A DNA stretch of 64,000 nucleotides from Xenophilus aerolatus (GCA_029968055.1 JASCNX010000001.1:1795204-1859203); one strand, 5' to 3'. Counted from the stretch's first letter, positions 22,610 to 32,300 are shown. A program made the numbers and translations. The notes: generated by a model not told the origin, from the letters alone.

Positions 22610-23068
22610 TCAGAGCACGCCGATCAGGCGCACCTCGAAGGTCACGGGCTGGCCGGCAAGCGGGTGGTTGAAGTCGAAGCGCACCGCGGTGTCGCTCGTC
22701 TCCATGACCGCGCCCGCATAGCTGCCGGCACCGTCGGGCGTGGGGAACTGCACCACGTCGCCGGACTGGTATTGCTCGTCGGGATCGCCGAGCTGGGCCA
22801 GCAACGCCCGCGCGACCCACTGCTGCATCTCGGGATTGCGCTCGCCGAAGGCTTCGCCGGCCGGCAGCTCGAAGGTGGCGTGCGTGCCCTCCTCCAGGCC
22901 CAGCAGGCGCTGCTCGACGGCCGGCGACAGTTCGCCGGTGCCCAGCGAGAGCGTGGCCGGCTTGTCGGCGAAGGTATTGATGATGTCGCCGGCGGGGCCG
23001 GCCAGGCGGTAGTGCAGCGTGAGGAAGGAGCCGGGCTGCACCACGGCGGCGGTGGTGTTCAAAGACAA
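22610..23068 (-). CDS. FKBP-type peptidyl-prolyl isomerase (SlyD/FkpB-like)
   Basis: 152 aa. The FKBP half-sites [12 protein letters not shown] and [19 protein letters not shown] frame an inserted flap domain, as in SlyD/FkpB. It catalyses proline isomerisation and chaperone functions, probably in the cytosol since there is no signal peptide. No ATG exists at the N terminus; TTG at 23068 or 23062, or GTG at 23044, are the choices. TAAAAT upstream (minus strand, near 23095) is a possible -10. Directly upstream of ispH, as in many relatives. Confidence 0.88.
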   Translation of the reverse strand: MSLNTTAAVVQPGSFLTLHYRLAGPAGDIINTFADKPATLSLGTGELSPAVEQRLLGLEEGTHATFELPAGEAFGERNPEMQQWVARALLAQLGDPDEQYQSGDVVQFPTPDGAGSYAGAVMETSDTAVRFDFNHPLAGQPVTFEVRLIGVL

Positions 23069-23170
23069 GGGATCGCCCCGATAAACTGGTGCACGATTTT
23101 AGAAGAGGGGTGCCGCCGGCCTGCCCGCGGGGGGTTTAGGCCACCGGGCGGCACGTCCAGGGAGGAATAC

Positions 23171-23848
23171 ATGGCATTCAAGGATCTGCCGGCGGACCTG
23201 CGTCCGCGCGAGAAGCTGCTGGCACGCGGGGCCGCGGCGCTCGGCGATATCGAGCTGCTGGCGCTGCTGCTGCGCACCGGCGTGGCGGGCACGAACGTGC
23301 TGCAGCTTGCGCAGCAGCTGCTCGACACCTTCGGCGGACTCGCGGGGCTGCTGCAGGCCGGCGCGGACGACCTCAAACGCATCAAGGGCCTGGGCGGGGC
23401 CGCCAAGCGCGCCCAGCTGGCGGCGGTGCTGGAGCTCGCGCGGCGCGCCATGGCCGAGCGGCTGGCCGAACGCACCGTGTTCGAGGCACCGGAGTCCGTC
23501 AAGCGCTACCTGCAGCTGCACCTGGCCGGCCGGGCGCACGAGGTCTTTGCCGCCCTCTTCCTGGACAGCCAGCACCGCCTCGTGGCGCTTGAAGAGCTGT
23601 TCCGCGGCACCCTCAACCAGACCAGCGTCTATCCGCGCGAAGTGGTGCAGCGCGCCCTGCACCACCACGCCGCCGCCGTGGTTCTGGCGCACAACCACCC
23701 CAGCGGCAGCGTCGAGCCTTCGCGCGCCGACGAAGCGCTCACCAAGACGCTGAAGGCCGCGCTCGCGCTGGTCGACGTGCGGGTGCTCGACCACATCATC
23801 GTCGGCCCCGGGCAGGCGCTTTCGATGGCGGAGCGCGGGCTCATGTGA
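23171..23848 (+). CDS. radC: RadC/JAMM-domain protein
   Basis: 225 aa. An N-terminal helix-hairpin-helix ([22 protein letters not shown]) precedes a JAMM metalloprotease-like domain with the zinc motif [14 protein letters not shown]. Named for a supposed repair role that has not held up; the molecular function is unsettled. The ATG at 23171 has GGAGG at 23161-23165, much better than any upstream start. Divergent from the FKBP gene. Confidence 0.93.
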   Translation: MAFKDLPADLRPREKLLARGAAALGDIELLALLLRTGVAGTNVLQLAQQLLDTFGGLAGLLQAGADDLKRIKGLGGAAKRAQLAAVLELARRAMAERLAERTVFEAPESVKRYLQLHLAGRAHEVFAALFLDSQHRLVALEELFRGTLNQTSVYPREVVQRALHHHAAAVVLAHNHPSGSVEPSRADEALTKTLKAALALVDVRVLDHIIVGPGQALSMAERGLM

Positions 23849-23952
23849 GCGGCGCCGACTTGGGTTACGCTGGCCAACGGCGCGCAGCCGTGGCGACCGT
23901 GCCCGGCGCCTTCCGGCGGCGCTGCAGCAACGACCCCTGTCCGGCCCGTCCC

Positions 23953-24621
23953 ATGTCCCGCCCCACCACCCCCCTCAAGAGCCTGGCCGACCTCAAGCAG
24001 GTCCAGCGCGCCCTGAGCGAAGCGCGCGCCCTAGAAGAGGCCGAAGCCGCCGCGCGCGCGGCGGCCGACAAGCAGCGCCAGGCCGAGCAGAACCTGTTTG
24101 CCCGTGCCGTGGGCGCCGACACCGGCGCCACCCGGCCGCTGCGCAGCAAGCCCGTCGTGCACCTGGCGCCCACCCCGCCGGCGCCGGTGGCGGTGCAGCA
24201 CCAGCGCGACGAGGCCCAGGCACTGCGCGAGGCGCTGTCCGACGAGTTCGACGTGAGCACCCTGCTCGACGCCGACGACCAGATGAGCTTCCGCCGCCCC
24301 GGCGTGGGCACCGACGTGACGCGCCGCCTGCGGGCCGGCGACTGGTCGATCCAACGCGAGCTCGACCTGCACGGGCTGCGCAGCGACGAGGCGCGCGAAG
24401 CCCTGGCCGCCTTCATCCGGACCGCCCACCGCCAGGGCGTACGCTGCCTGCGCGTCGTGCATGGCAAGGGCCTCGGCTCGCCGGGCAGGCAGCCGGTGCT
24501 CAAGACCAAGGCGCAGCGCTGGCTGATCCAGAAGAAAGAAGTGCTGGCCTTCGTGCAGGCCAAGCCGGCCGAAGGGGGCGCCGGCGCGCTGGTGGTGTTG
24601 CTGGCTCCGGGCGGGCGATGA
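23953..24621 (+). CDS. Smr-domain protein
   Basis: 222 aa. The N-terminal half is a charged, Ala/Glu-rich coiled segment (LEEAEAAARAAADKQRQAE). The C-terminal Smr domain has the LDLHG and VVHGKGLGS motifs of the MutS2-type small nuclease fold. Stand-alone Smr proteins of this type (YdaL/SmrA) have DNA or RNA nicking activity. The function here is inferred only from the domain. The chosen ATG is the first after radC that gives a normal N terminus; the frame stays open upstream. Confidence 0.88.
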   Translation: MSRPTTPLKSLADLKQVQRALSEARALEEAEAAARAAADKQRQAEQNLFARAVGADTGATRPLRSKPVVHLAPTPPAPVAVQHQRDEAQALREALSDEFDVSTLLDADDQMSFRRPGVGTDVTRRLRAGDWSIQRELDLHGLRSDEAREALAAFIRTAHRQGVRCLRVVHGKGLGSPGRQPVLKTKAQRWLIQKKEVLAFVQAKPAEGGAGALVVLLAPGGR

Positions 24622-24685
24622 GCGCCGCGCGCGGCCCACGGCGGCGCGTTCCTCTACAGTGGCGGCGACCCCGGAGCCACACCGC

Positions 24686-26467
24686 ATGACACCGCCCGCC
24701 TCCCGCTGCACCACGCCGTGGCCCCTTCACCTGTTGGGAGCACTGCTGCTGGCCACGGGCCTGGGCGGCGCGATGGCCGCCGACCGCCCCGCAGCCGCCG
24801 ACACGCCCGACGCCGTGCTGCCCGAGGGCGGCCGCTTCCACGGGCCGCTGCAGGACGGCCTGCTGCACGGGCAGGGGCGGCTGCTGTGGGACGGCGATCG
24901 TCGTTACGAGGGCGGCTTCCGGCGCGGCCAGATGCAGGGACAGGGCCACTACGTCGGCACCGGCTACACCTACGACGGCCAGTTCGTCGACGGCAACATG
25001 CAGGGCCAGGGCAAGCTCGTGCGCGACGACGGCACGACCTACGAGGGCGAGTTCGTGCAGGGCCGCATGGAAGGCTTCGGCACGCTGCGCTTCGGCGGCG
25101 GATACGTGTACGAAGGCCGCTTCGTGCAGAACAAGCCCTCGGGCCGCGGCCGCCTGCTCGAACCCTCGGGCCTGGCCATCGAAGGCCGCTTCGACGGCAG
25201 CTACCAGCCGGTGGGCGATGCCACGCTCACCACACCCGGCGGCGAGCGCTACGAGGGCGCGCTCCAGGGCCGCACGCCACACGGCACCGGCACGCTCACG
25301 CTGGCCGACGGGACCGCACTCAGCGGCGAGTTCCGCCTGGGCGAACTGGCGGGCCGCGCACGCATCCGCTATCCCGGCGGCGACGTCTACGAGGGCGAGG
25401 TCGACGACAACCAGGCCCACGGGCAGGGCGAGTTGCGGTACGCGAACGGCGATGTCTACCGAGGCCGCTTCGCGCAGGGCGAACCCGACGGCCAGGGCCG
25501 GCTGGAGAAGGCCGCCACCGCCCGCCCCAAGCGCCCTGCCAGCGTGCTGGAAGGCCAGTGGCGCGCCGGTGAGTACCTCGGGCCCGAAGGCGACGGGACC
25601 ATCGACGACACCCCCGGCCTGGCCGCCCGCAACAACGAGGCGGCGCTCTACAAGCAGCAAGCGCTGCTGCAGGGCCAGTTCGACGCCCTCTTGCCCAGCA
25701 GCCCTGGGGGGCCACCGCAGATGTATGCGCTCTTCGTGGCCGGCGACGGCGGCCAGGAAATGTTCCGGCGCGAGGTGGCCTTCGTCGACGACCAGTTCGC
25801 ACAGCGCTTCGGCACGCGCGGCCGGTCGGTGCGCCTGGTCAACAGCCGCAGCAGTGCAGAGCGCTTACCGCTGGCCACGCCGCACAGCATCGGCCTGGCC
25901 CTGCAGGCGCTGGCGCAGAAGATGGACCGCGAGCGCGACCTGCTCTTCGTCTTTCTCACCAGCCACGGCTCGAAGACGCACGAACTGGTGCTGGGCATGA
26001 ACAGGATGGCGCTGCCGTGGCTGCCCGCGGCCCGGCTCGGCGCGCTGCTCAAGGGCAGCGGCATCCGCAACCAGGTGATCGTCGTGTCGGCCTGCTACTC
26101 GGGCGGCTTCGTGCCGGCGTTGCAGGGCGAGCGCACCTGGGTCATCACGGCCGCACGCGCCGACCGCAGCTCCTTCGGCTGCGCGGACGGCAACGACTTC
26201 ACCTACTTCGGCCGCGCGCTGTTCAAGGAATCGCTGCCCGGCGCGGCCACGCTCAGCGTGGCTGTCGAACGGGCGACCCGCCAGGTGCAGGCCTGGGAGG
26301 CACGCGATGGCGTCAAGAAGACGCCGGCCGTTGGGAACGCGCAGCCCTCGCCCGGCGACGCCGAGGCGGAAGCCGCCCGGCATTCCGAGCCGCAGTCGGT
26401 GGTGGCGCCCGCCTTTCGCGCGGAGGTCGATGCCTGGTTCAAGGCCCACGCCCCGCCGAAGCGCTGA
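24686..26467 (+). CDS. Exported MORN-repeat protein with C-terminal C13/caspase-like peptidase domain
   Basis: 593 aa. Signal peptide (LLGALLLATGLGGAMAAD). Ten or so MORN repeats follow (about 45-290; units such as YEGEFVQGRMEGFGTLRF and YEGEVDDNQAHGQGELRY). The second half has a legumain/caspase-like fold: catalytic His about 427 in FVFLTSHGSKTHE and Cys about 470 in VIVVSACYSGGFV. Both dyad residues are present, so it may be active. MORN repeats bind lipids or partners; here they would act in the periplasm or at the outer membrane. TACAGT at 24655 gives a short leader. Substrate unknown. Confidence 0.85.
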   Translation: MTPPASRCTTPWPLHLLGALLLATGLGGAMAADRPAAADTPDAVLPEGGRFHGPLQDGLLHGQGRLLWDGDRRYEGGFRRGQMQGQGHYVGTGYTYDGQFVDGNMQGQGKLVRDDGTTYEGEFVQGRMEGFGTLRFGGGYVYEGRFVQNKPSGRGRLLEPSGLAIEGRFDGSYQPVGDATLTTPGGERYEGALQGRTPHGTGTLTLADGTALSGEFRLGELAGRARIRYPGGDVYEGEVDDNQAHGQGELRYANGDVYRGRFAQGEPDGQGRLEKAATARPKRPASVLEGQWRAGEYLGPEGDGTIDDTPGLAARNNEAALYKQQALLQGQFDALLPSSPGGPPQMYALFVAGDGGQEMFRREVAFVDDQFAQRFGTRGRSVRLVNSRSSAERLPLATPHSIGLALQALAQKMDRERDLLFVFLTSHGSKTHELVLGMNRMALPWLPAARLGALLKGSGIRNQVIVVSACYSGGFVPALQGERTWVITAARADRSSFGCADGNDFTYFGRALFKESLPGAATLSVAVERATRQVQAWEARDGVKKTPAVGNAQPSPGDAEAEAARHSEPQSVVAPAFRAEVDAWFKAHAPPKR

Positions 26468-26569
26468 GACAGGGGTGGCCACGCGGCCCTGACGCCGGAT
26501 TGGCCTGCAGGAGGAGCACCGCCGGTGCGCGCCGCGAGGGCGTGCGCGGCAAGCTGCCGGCGATACAGC

Positions 26570-27025
26570 TCAGAACGAACAATCGCAGGGTGCGTCGCAG
26601 GGCAGGTCCGCCACGTCGCACGACATGCCCTGTGCTGCATCGATGCAGTCCGCCACGTCACAGGCGTCGCCACAACGATCGAGCGCCCGCCGGCTGCAGG
26701 ACGCTCGGTGCTGCCTATGCTCGTCGGTGCGCGCAGCGCAGGCGGCATGCGCGCCCTTGCAGCGCTCGAACTGCCGCGGCAGGGCCGCCCACAGTGCCAG
26801 GGCGCCGCAGCGGCGCACGATGCGCCGCGCGTATTCCGAGCACGAGGCACGGCCGGTGTGGAAGCGCCATGCGCAGACGAAGCCCTTGTGCGGCGACAGC
26901 CGCCGTTGGTAGAAGGTGATCGCCGCGAGCAGCAGCACGGCCAGCAGCGACAGTTCCACCGTCGACGCGGACGCCGCCCCCGCAGCGCTTGCCGCAGCCT
27001 GTCCGCCCCAGTTGCTCAGACTCAT
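26570..27025 (-). CDS. YidD-like membrane protein insertion factor with Cys-rich tail
   Basis: 151 aa. One hydrophobic segment (about 22-40, VELSLLAVLLLAAITFYQ) is followed by a YidD-type strip: YQRRLSPHKGFVCAWRFHTG and SCSEYARRIV, where YidD has YQ..LSP...CRF.PTCS.YA. The C-terminal 60 residues hold about 14 cysteines and end in CDCSF. YidD assists YidC-mediated membrane insertion; this protein is not at the rpmH-rnpA-yidC locus and is more divergent, so it may be a paralogue. The ATG at 27025 is chosen over a GTG 36 bases upstream. Confidence 0.7.
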   Translation of the reverse strand: MSLSNWGGQAAASAAGAASASTVELSLLAVLLLAAITFYQRRLSPHKGFVCAWRFHTGRASCSEYARRIVRRCGALALWAALPRQFERCKGAHAACAARTDEHRQHRASCSRRALDRCGDACDVADCIDAAQGMSCDVADLPCDAPCDCSF

Positions 27026-27193
27026 CGCTGGCCCTTCTCCACGCTGTTCACGAGCGCGCACCGCATCATGGCATGGGCGCAGGATTCAAACAAAAAAGGC
27101 TCGCAAACCTCGAATAGCCTCGTCCGGTCGCTATGCTTTTTGAAGCAACAGGGTGACGAGAAGCAGCGCCAGACCGCTGGCGCGCCGTCCGCC

Positions 27194-27598
27194 TCAAGCG
27201 CCCTTGTTGCGCATCCAGTCCGCCGTCTGGAAGAAGGACTGGCGCAGCCGGGCGCGCAGATCCTCGGGCACGCCGGTCTCCCCCGTCGCCTGGTCCATGC
27301 AGGCCAGCCACTGGTCGCGCTCGGCGATGCCGATCGGGAAGGGCATGTGCCGGGCGCGCAGCATGGGATGGCCGAAGCGGTCGGTGTAGTGCTGCGGGCC
27401 GCCGAGCCAGCCGCACAGGAACCAGAACAGCCGCTGGCGCGCGTTGTCCAGGCTCGGGCCATGGGCGGCACGCAGCGCCGCGTAGCCGGGCTCCAGGTCC
27501 ATCAGGTCGTAGAAACGTTCGGTGAGCTGGCGCACCCTGTCCTCGCCGCCGATCCACTCGAAGGGCGTGTCGAAGGGGGCCTTGTCCTGGATCTGCAT
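27194..27598 (-). CDS. Group II truncated hemoglobin
   Basis: 134 aa. Typical 2-on-2 globin: N-terminal FEWIGGEDRVRQLTERFYDL, heme-pocket helix with YAALRAAHG, LFWFLCGWLGGP and the proximal His in RARHMPFPIG. Group II globins bind O2 or NO and are linked to nitrosative or oxidative stress. The ATG is preceded by GACAAT plus six bases on the minus strand. It is divergent from the ABC importer operon with an AT-rich spacer between. Confidence 0.93.
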   Translation of the reverse strand: MQIQDKAPFDTPFEWIGGEDRVRQLTERFYDLMDLEPGYAALRAAHGPSLDNARQRLFWFLCGWLGGPQHYTDRFGHPMLRARHMPFPIGIAERDQWLACMDQATGETGVPEDLRARLRQSFFQTADWMRNKGA

Positions 27599-27610
27599 GG
27601 GCCGATTGTC
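27599..27610 (-). promoter_or_regulatory. Predicted -10 element for leaderless globin mRNA
   Basis: On the minus strand GACAAT, CGGCCC, ATG: the same hexamer and spacing as upstream of the genes at 5895 and 6601. Confidence 0.5.
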
Positions 27611-27639
27611 TTCGCCCACTCCGATACGATCCGGTCGGC

Positions 27640-27663
27640 CAAATATACGTATTTACATATTTG
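27640..27663. promoter_or_regulatory. Inverted repeat, candidate operator of the ABC importer
   Basis: CAAATAT-N10-ATATTTG is a perfect 7-bp inverted repeat with half-sites 17 bases apart, in a conspicuously AT-rich intergenic stretch between the globin gene and the importer. It fits a dimeric regulator. The regulator is not encoded nearby. Confidence 0.45.
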
Positions 27664-27734
27664 AATCTTCTATTTAATTTCCTTTGGTTTGATTGATAGG
27701 CTCAGCTCCCACATTCAACCAAGGAGAAGTTTTC

Positions 27735-28565
27735 ATGCGCCATGCCATCCTCAGCGCCGCTCTGGCCGCTGCATCGCTGCTGCACGCCGGCAGCGCCCTG
27801 GCCGACCAGCTGGCCGACATCAAGGCCAAGGGGCAGATCGTCATCGGCGTGCTCGGCACGGACGAGCCGAACAGCTTCGTCGACCCCAAGACCCGCGAGC
27901 TGATCGGCTACGACGTCGACCTGGGCACCGCTGTCGCCAGGAAGATCGGCGTCAAGCCGGTGTTCAAGCAGATCGCCGTGGCCGCACGCATCCCCGAACT
28001 GCAACAGGGCCACGTGGACCTGCTGGCCGCTTCGCTCACGCACAACAAGGAGCGCGAGGCGCAGATCGACTTCTCGCTGACCACCTTCATCACCGGCCAG
28101 AAGGTCCTGGTGAAGAAGGCCAGCGGCATCGCCGATGTGCCACAGCTCGCCGGCAAGCGCGTGCTCACCGTCAAGGGCGGCACGCAGGAGCCCAACATCC
28201 GCAAGGCGGTGCCCAACGTCGACGTGGTGACCTTCGAGACCACGCAGCAGGCCTTCCTCGCGCTGCAGCAGGGCAAGGGCGTGGCCTACGTCAACGACGA
28301 GAGCTCGCTCGTCGACGACCTGGGCAAGCTCGGCGCGCGCGGTGTCGACTACACCATCCTGCCGACCAACCTGAGCGTCGAGCCGCTCGCACTGGGCATC
28401 AAGAAGGGCGAGACCGGCGTCAAGGCCGTGGTCGACGACACCCTGCGTGAACTCGAGAAGAGCGGCCAGGCCGAGAAGATCTTCTTCAAGTGGTACGGCC
28501 CGGGCACGAAGACCAAGTTCGAGAAGCGCCCCTTCAAGTTTGAAAGCGACAAGATCGAGGGCTGA
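27735..28565 (+). CDS. Amino-acid ABC transporter periplasmic binding protein (family 3, glutamate/aspartate type)
   Basis: 276 aa. Signal peptide (LSAALAAASLLHAGSALA) then a family-3 solute-binding domain; ligand-contact strips include GTDEPNSFVDPKTRELIGYDVD, LLAASLTHNKEREAQIDFS and TVKGGTQEPNI. It delivers a polar amino acid to the permeases encoded downstream. AAGGAG at 27721-27726 sets the start. It is first in a four-gene operon (binding protein, two permeases, ATPase), the gltIJKL order. Ligand by analogy only. Confidence 0.92.
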   Translation: MRHAILSAALAAASLLHAGSALADQLADIKAKGQIVIGVLGTDEPNSFVDPKTRELIGYDVDLGTAVARKIGVKPVFKQIAVAARIPELQQGHVDLLAASLTHNKEREAQIDFSLTTFITGQKVLVKKASGIADVPQLAGKRVLTVKGGTQEPNIRKAVPNVDVVTFETTQQAFLALQQGKGVAYVNDESSLVDDLGKLGARGVDYTILPTNLSVEPLALGIKKGETGVKAVVDDTLRELEKSGQAEKIFFKWYGPGTKTKFEKRPFKFESDKIEG

Positions 28566-28605
28566 GGCACCACCCGCGCGCCCGGCCGTGGCGTGACCTC
28601 GTCGC

Positions 28606-28643
28606 CGGCGTGCCGCGCCGCAGGGCGCGATCGCGGCACGCCG
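28606..28643 (+). other. Intercistronic stem-loop
   Basis: CGGCGTGCCGCG and CGCGGCACGCCG form a perfect 12-bp stem with a 14-base loop, in the 163-base gap between binding protein and first permease. No U tract follows, so it more likely protects the binding-protein mRNA from 3' decay than terminates transcription. Confidence 0.7.
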
Positions 28644-28728
28644 CGGCCCGTGCCAGGCGATCCACCTCCCAACTTCGACCCGCCGCCCGGCTGCTTCTGC
28701 ACGCCGCGCGGCGTGCAGTGCCTGACGC

Positions 28729-29424
28729 ATGCCCGTCTTCGATTTCTCCCTGCTGCTGCGCGGCCAGTACCACGAGATGCTCGTGGCCGGCCTCGTGCTT
28801 TCGCTGCAACTCGCCGCCGCCACGCTGGTCTTCGCGCTGCCGCTGGCGCTGCTGGTGGCCCTGCTGCGGCTGGCGCCCGTGGCGCCCTTGCGCTGGATCG
28901 GCTTCGCCTTTGTCGAGTCGATCCGCAACGTGCCCCTGCTGGCCCACCTGCTCTTCTGGTACTTCGGCGCGCCCGAGGTGCTGCCGGAGCCGGTCAAGGA
29001 ATGGCTCTACCGCGGCCACATCGAAGCGGTGAGCGCCGTGATCGCCCTCACGCTCTACACCGCCGCCTTCATGGCCGAGGACATCCGCAGCGGCATTCGC
29101 TCGATCCCCGCGGTGCAGTTCGAAGCCGGCCGGGCGCTGGGTTTCGGCTTCCTGGCCACCATGCGCCGGATCGTGCTGCCGCAGGCACTGCGCATCACCG
29201 TGCCGCCCCTGATTTCCCAGACGCTGAACCTGTGGAAGAACACCAGCATCGCCACCGTGATCGGTGCGGCCGAACTGATGTACCAGGCCGGACAGGTGGA
29301 AAGCGCCACCTTCCGCAGCTTCGAGCCCTTCGCCTTCGCCACCGCGGCCTACCTCACCGTGTCCCTGCTCATCACGGGCCTGGCGGCCTGGTACCAGCAG
29401 CGCTACCCGGCCCGACCGGCCTAG
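28729..29424 (+). CDS. Amino-acid ABC transporter permease (GltJ/HisM type)
   Basis: 231 aa with about five membrane helices. Family features are [18 protein letters not shown] and the EAA loop [24 protein letters not shown], which docks on the ATPase. It forms a heterodimeric channel with the next gene product in the inner membrane. Starts 163 bases after the binding protein gene and ends 12 bases before the second permease. Confidence 0.93.
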   Translation: MPVFDFSLLLRGQYHEMLVAGLVLSLQLAAATLVFALPLALLVALLRLAPVAPLRWIGFAFVESIRNVPLLAHLLFWYFGAPEVLPEPVKEWLYRGHIEAVSAVIALTLYTAAFMAEDIRSGIRSIPAVQFEAGRALGFGFLATMRRIVLPQALRITVPPLISQTLNLWKNTSIATVIGAAELMYQAGQVESATFRSFEPFAFATAAYLTVSLLITGLAAWYQQRYPARPA

Positions 29425-29436
29425 GGCATCCGCGTC

Positions 29437-30162
29437 ATGCTCGAACTCATCGATACCTACTGGCTGTACTTCCTGGTCGGCCAATACCCGAACGGCCCGC
29501 TCGGCGGCCTGGCGCTCACGGTGCTGCTGGCGTCGCTGGGGCTGCTGCTGGGCCTGCCCGTGGGCGTGCTGCTGGGCATGGGGCGCGTGAGCCCCTTCGC
29601 CTGGGTGCGGCTGCCGATCAGCGCACTGGTCTTCGTCGTGCGCGGCACGCCGCTGCTGATGGTGGTGTTCTGGGCCTACTTCTTCCTGCCCAGCGTCACG
29701 GGCGTGAAGACCGACCAGTTCACGACCATGCTGATCGCCCTGGTGATCTTCGACGGCGTCTACCTGGCCGAGATCGTGCGCGCAGGCATTCAGGGCGTTC
29801 CCAAGGGGCAGACCGAATGTGCACGCGCGCTGGGCCTGGGCTACTGGCGCACGCTGCGCCATGTCGTGCTGCCGCAGGCGCTGCGGGCGATGCTGCCCTC
29901 GCTCGTGAACCAGTTCGTCTCCACCATCAAGGAAACGTCGCTGGGCTACATCATCGGCCTGACGGAGGTGTCGTTCATCGCCTCGCAGATCAACTCCCAG
30001 GTCTTCACCAAGCCGACCGAGGTGTACGCCATTCTCGGGCTGACCTACTTCGTCCTGTGCTTCGGACTCTCGCGCGTGGCCTACGGGCTCGAACGCCGCA
30101 GGGTACGACGCGCTCCCGGCGCTCGGCCGCCGCACGCCCCCACCCCCACGGCCACCCCATGA
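29437..30162 (+). CDS. Amino-acid ABC transporter permease (GltK/HisQ type)
   Basis: 241 aa. Contains [17 protein letters not shown], the EAA-type loop [21 protein letters not shown] and [13 protein letters not shown], all typical of polar amino-acid permeases. It pairs with the preceding permease. The stop overlaps the ATPase start (ATGA), indicating coupled translation. The C terminus carries an unusual Arg/Pro-rich extension. Confidence 0.93.
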   Translation: MLELIDTYWLYFLVGQYPNGPLGGLALTVLLASLGLLLGLPVGVLLGMGRVSPFAWVRLPISALVFVVRGTPLLMVVFWAYFFLPSVTGVKTDQFTTMLIALVIFDGVYLAEIVRAGIQGVPKGQTECARALGLGYWRTLRHVVLPQALRAMLPSLVNQFVSTIKETSLGYIIGLTEVSFIASQINSQVFTKPTEVYAILGLTYFVLCFGLSRVAYGLERRRVRRAPGARPPHAPTPTATP

Positions 30163-30902
30163 TCCAGTTCGAACAAGTCAACAAGTGGTACGGCAGCTAC
30201 CACGCCCTCGTCGATGTGACCGAGACCGTCCACAAGGGTGAGGTCGTCGTGGTCTGTGGCCCGTCGGGCTCGGGCAAGTCGACGTTGATCCGCACCATCA
30301 ACCGGCTCGAGCCGATCAAGTCGGGGCGCATCCTCGTCGACGGGCAGGACATCCATGCGCGCGATGTGCGGCTCAACGACTTTCGTTCACGCATCGGCTT
30401 CGTGTTCCAGCAATTCAACCTGTTCCCGCACCTGAACGTGCTGCAGAACTGCACGCTCGCGCCCGTGCAGCTGCGTGGCCTCAAGCAGGCGCAGGCCGAC
30501 GAGCGCGCGCTGTCGCTGCTGGAGCGCGTGGGCCTGGCGCACGAGGCCGCCGCCTTCCCGGCCGACCTCTCCGGCGGGCAGCAGCAGCGTGTAGCCATCG
30601 CCCGCGCGCTGGCCATGCAGCCGCCGCTGATGCTCTTCGACGAACCCACCAGCGCCCTCGACCCCGAGATGGTGGGCGAGGTGCTGCTGGTGATGCGCGA
30701 TCTGGCCGAGGCCGGCATGACGATGGTCTGCGTCACCCACGAGATGGGCTTCGCACGCGAGGTGGCCGACCGCGTGATCTTCATGGACCAGGGCCGCGTG
30801 CTGGAGCGCGCCACGCCCGACGACTTCTTCAACCGGCCGCAGCACCCGCGGGCGCAGCAGTTCCTCTCGGACATCCGCACGCCATTCGCGCAGCCGGCCT
30901 GA
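30159..30902 (+). CDS. Amino-acid ABC transporter ATP-binding protein (GltL type)
   Basis: 247 aa. Walker [13 protein letters not shown] (near residue 35), Q loop [14 protein letters not shown], signature [15 protein letters not shown], Walker [15 protein letters not shown] and switch His in [13 protein letters not shown]. It powers import by the two permeases. Last gene of the operon. Confidence 0.96.
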   Translation: MIQFEQVNKWYGSYHALVDVTETVHKGEVVVVCGPSGSGKSTLIRTINRLEPIKSGRILVDGQDIHARDVRLNDFRSRIGFVFQQFNLFPHLNVLQNCTLAPVQLRGLKQAQADERALSLLERVGLAHEAAAFPADLSGGQQQRVAIARALAMQPPLMLFDEPTSALDPEMVGEVLLVMRDLAEAGMTMVCVTHEMGFAREVADRVIFMDQGRVLERATPDDFFNRPQHPRAQQFLSDIRTPFAQPA

Positions 30903-30931
30903 ACCCACGGCCGCCGGAGCGCCCGCGGGCC

Positions 30932-30943
30932 TACAGTCGACCC
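30932..30943 (+). promoter_or_regulatory. Predicted -10 element for a leaderless transcript
   Basis: TACAGT, six bases, then the ATG of the oxygenase gene. It implies that the oxygenase has its own promoter and is not only read from the importer operon. Confidence 0.45.
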
Positions 30944-31948
30944 ATGCAAACCTTGCCCCTCATCGATGTCGCGCCGCTGGTGGCGGGCGCCGCCGGTCGC
31001 GAGCGCGTGGCCGCGCAGATCGGCGCCGCCTGCCGCGCGCACGGGTTCTTCTACGTGACGCAGCACGGCGTCGACGCAGCGTTGGTGCAGCGGCTCGAAA
31101 CGCTCAGCCACCGCTTCTTCGATCTGCCCGAAGCGACCAAGATGCAGTGGCGCATGGCACTGGGCGGGCGGGCGTGGCGGGGTTACTTCCCGCTCGGCGG
31201 CGAACTGACCTCGGGCCGGCCGGACTGGAAGGAAGGCCTGTACCTCGGCACCGAGCTGCCGCCGGAGGATCCGCGCGTCGTCGCACGCTGGCCCGTGCAC
31301 GGCGCCAACCTGTTCCCCGAAGCCCCCGGGCTCGAGGAATTCCGCCAGACCATCCTCGACTACATGGCGGCGGTCACCCGGTTGGGCCACCGCCTGATGG
31401 AAGGCATCGCGCTCAGCCTGGCGCTGCCTGCGAGCTACTTCGCCGACCGCTACACGGCCGATCCGTTGATCCTCTTCCGGCTCTTCAACTACCCGAGCCA
31501 GCCCGTGCCCGAAGGCCTCGACGTGCAGTGGGGCGTGGGCGAGCACACCGACTACGGCCTGCTCACGCTGCTGCACCAGGACGACGTCGGCGGCCTGGCC
31601 GTGCACACGCCCGCGGGCTGGATCGATGCGCCGCCCGTGCCCGGCACCTTCGTCTGCAACATCGGCGACATGCTCGACCGCATGACCGGCGGGCTCTACA
31701 AGTCGACGCCGCACCGCGTGAAGCGCAACACCTCGGGGCGCGACCGGCTGTCCTTCCCGCTCTTCTTCGACCCGAGCTTCGAGGCCCGCGTGCAGCGCAT
31801 CGAGGGCCTGGCCGGCGCCCAGGCACTGGACGACAGCGCCCTGCGCTGGGACCGCGCCAACGTGCATGCCTTCAACGGCCGCTACGGCGACTACCTGCTG
31901 GCCAAGGTGTCGAAGGTGTTCCCGCAACTGCGCGACGCGGTGCTCTGA
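30944..31948 (+). CDS. 2-oxoglutarate/Fe(II)-dependent oxygenase (isopenicillin N synthase family)
   Basis: 334 aa. The N-terminal DIOX_N region includes [12 protein letters not shown]. In the C-terminal jelly roll, iron ligands are His and Asp in [13 protein letters not shown] and a later His in STPHRVKRN, with the 2-oxoglutarate arginine in [10 protein letters not shown]. Bacterial members hydroxylate or desaturate diverse small molecules; the substrate cannot be read from sequence. Its 3' end overlaps the opposite-strand gene at 31891 by 58 bases. Confidence 0.9.
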   Translation: MQTLPLIDVAPLVAGAAGRERVAAQIGAACRAHGFFYVTQHGVDAALVQRLETLSHRFFDLPEATKMQWRMALGGRAWRGYFPLGGELTSGRPDWKEGLYLGTELPPEDPRVVARWPVHGANLFPEAPGLEEFRQTILDYMAAVTRLGHRLMEGIALSLALPASYFADRYTADPLILFRLFNYPSQPVPEGLDVQWGVGEHTDYGLLTLLHQDDVGGLAVHTPAGWIDAPPVPGTFVCNIGDMLDRMTGGLYKSTPHRVKRNTSGRDRLSFPLFFDPSFEARVQRIEGLAGAQALDDSALRWDRANVHAFNGRYGDYLLAKVSKVFPQLRDAVL

Positions 31949-32208
31949 AGTTCGGTGGGCTGCGGCGACGCCTCGTCGACCGCCACGTCGGCATCGGGGT
32001 CGGAGATCGGCCGCAGCTTGTCGGCATGGCAGTAGAAGGTCGAGCCCTCGAACAGCACGTCGTAGTAAGTGCCGGGCAAGTACTGCCAGGGGTTGGGCGC
32101 CTCGTAGGGCGCGGAGCAGACCTCGACGATGCGGCCCACCGCGCGCGCCGTCGCCGGGCTCGCGGTGCAGCTCTCGACGACGTAGCACAAGGTTCCGATG
32201 CGGATCAT
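31891..32208 (-). CDS. Small hypothetical protein
   Basis: 105 aa from ATG 32208. It starts [13 protein letters not shown] and contains [20 protein letters not shown], a compact beta-rich looking protein with no signal peptide. The frame is open further upstream but without a good start. It converges on the oxygenase gene and overlaps its last 58 bases. I do not recognise the family. Confidence 0.6.
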   Translation of the reverse strand: MIRIGTLCYVVESCTASPATARAVGRIVEVCSAPYEAPNPWQYLPGTYYDVLFEGSTFYCHADKLRPISDPDADVAVDEASPQPTELQSTASRSCGNTFDTLASR

Positions 32209-32300
32209 GCGTGGCCTCCAGGACGGCCATTCTGCGAGCCCCCGCCCACCGGCGCAACGCCGGTCAGGTTCGCCGGGGTCGACGCTGCGATGCTTGCCGC

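Noticed and set aside
26468..26569. Possible small RNA between MORN gene and YidD-like gene
   Set aside because: No hairpin with a U tract or promoter could be seen.
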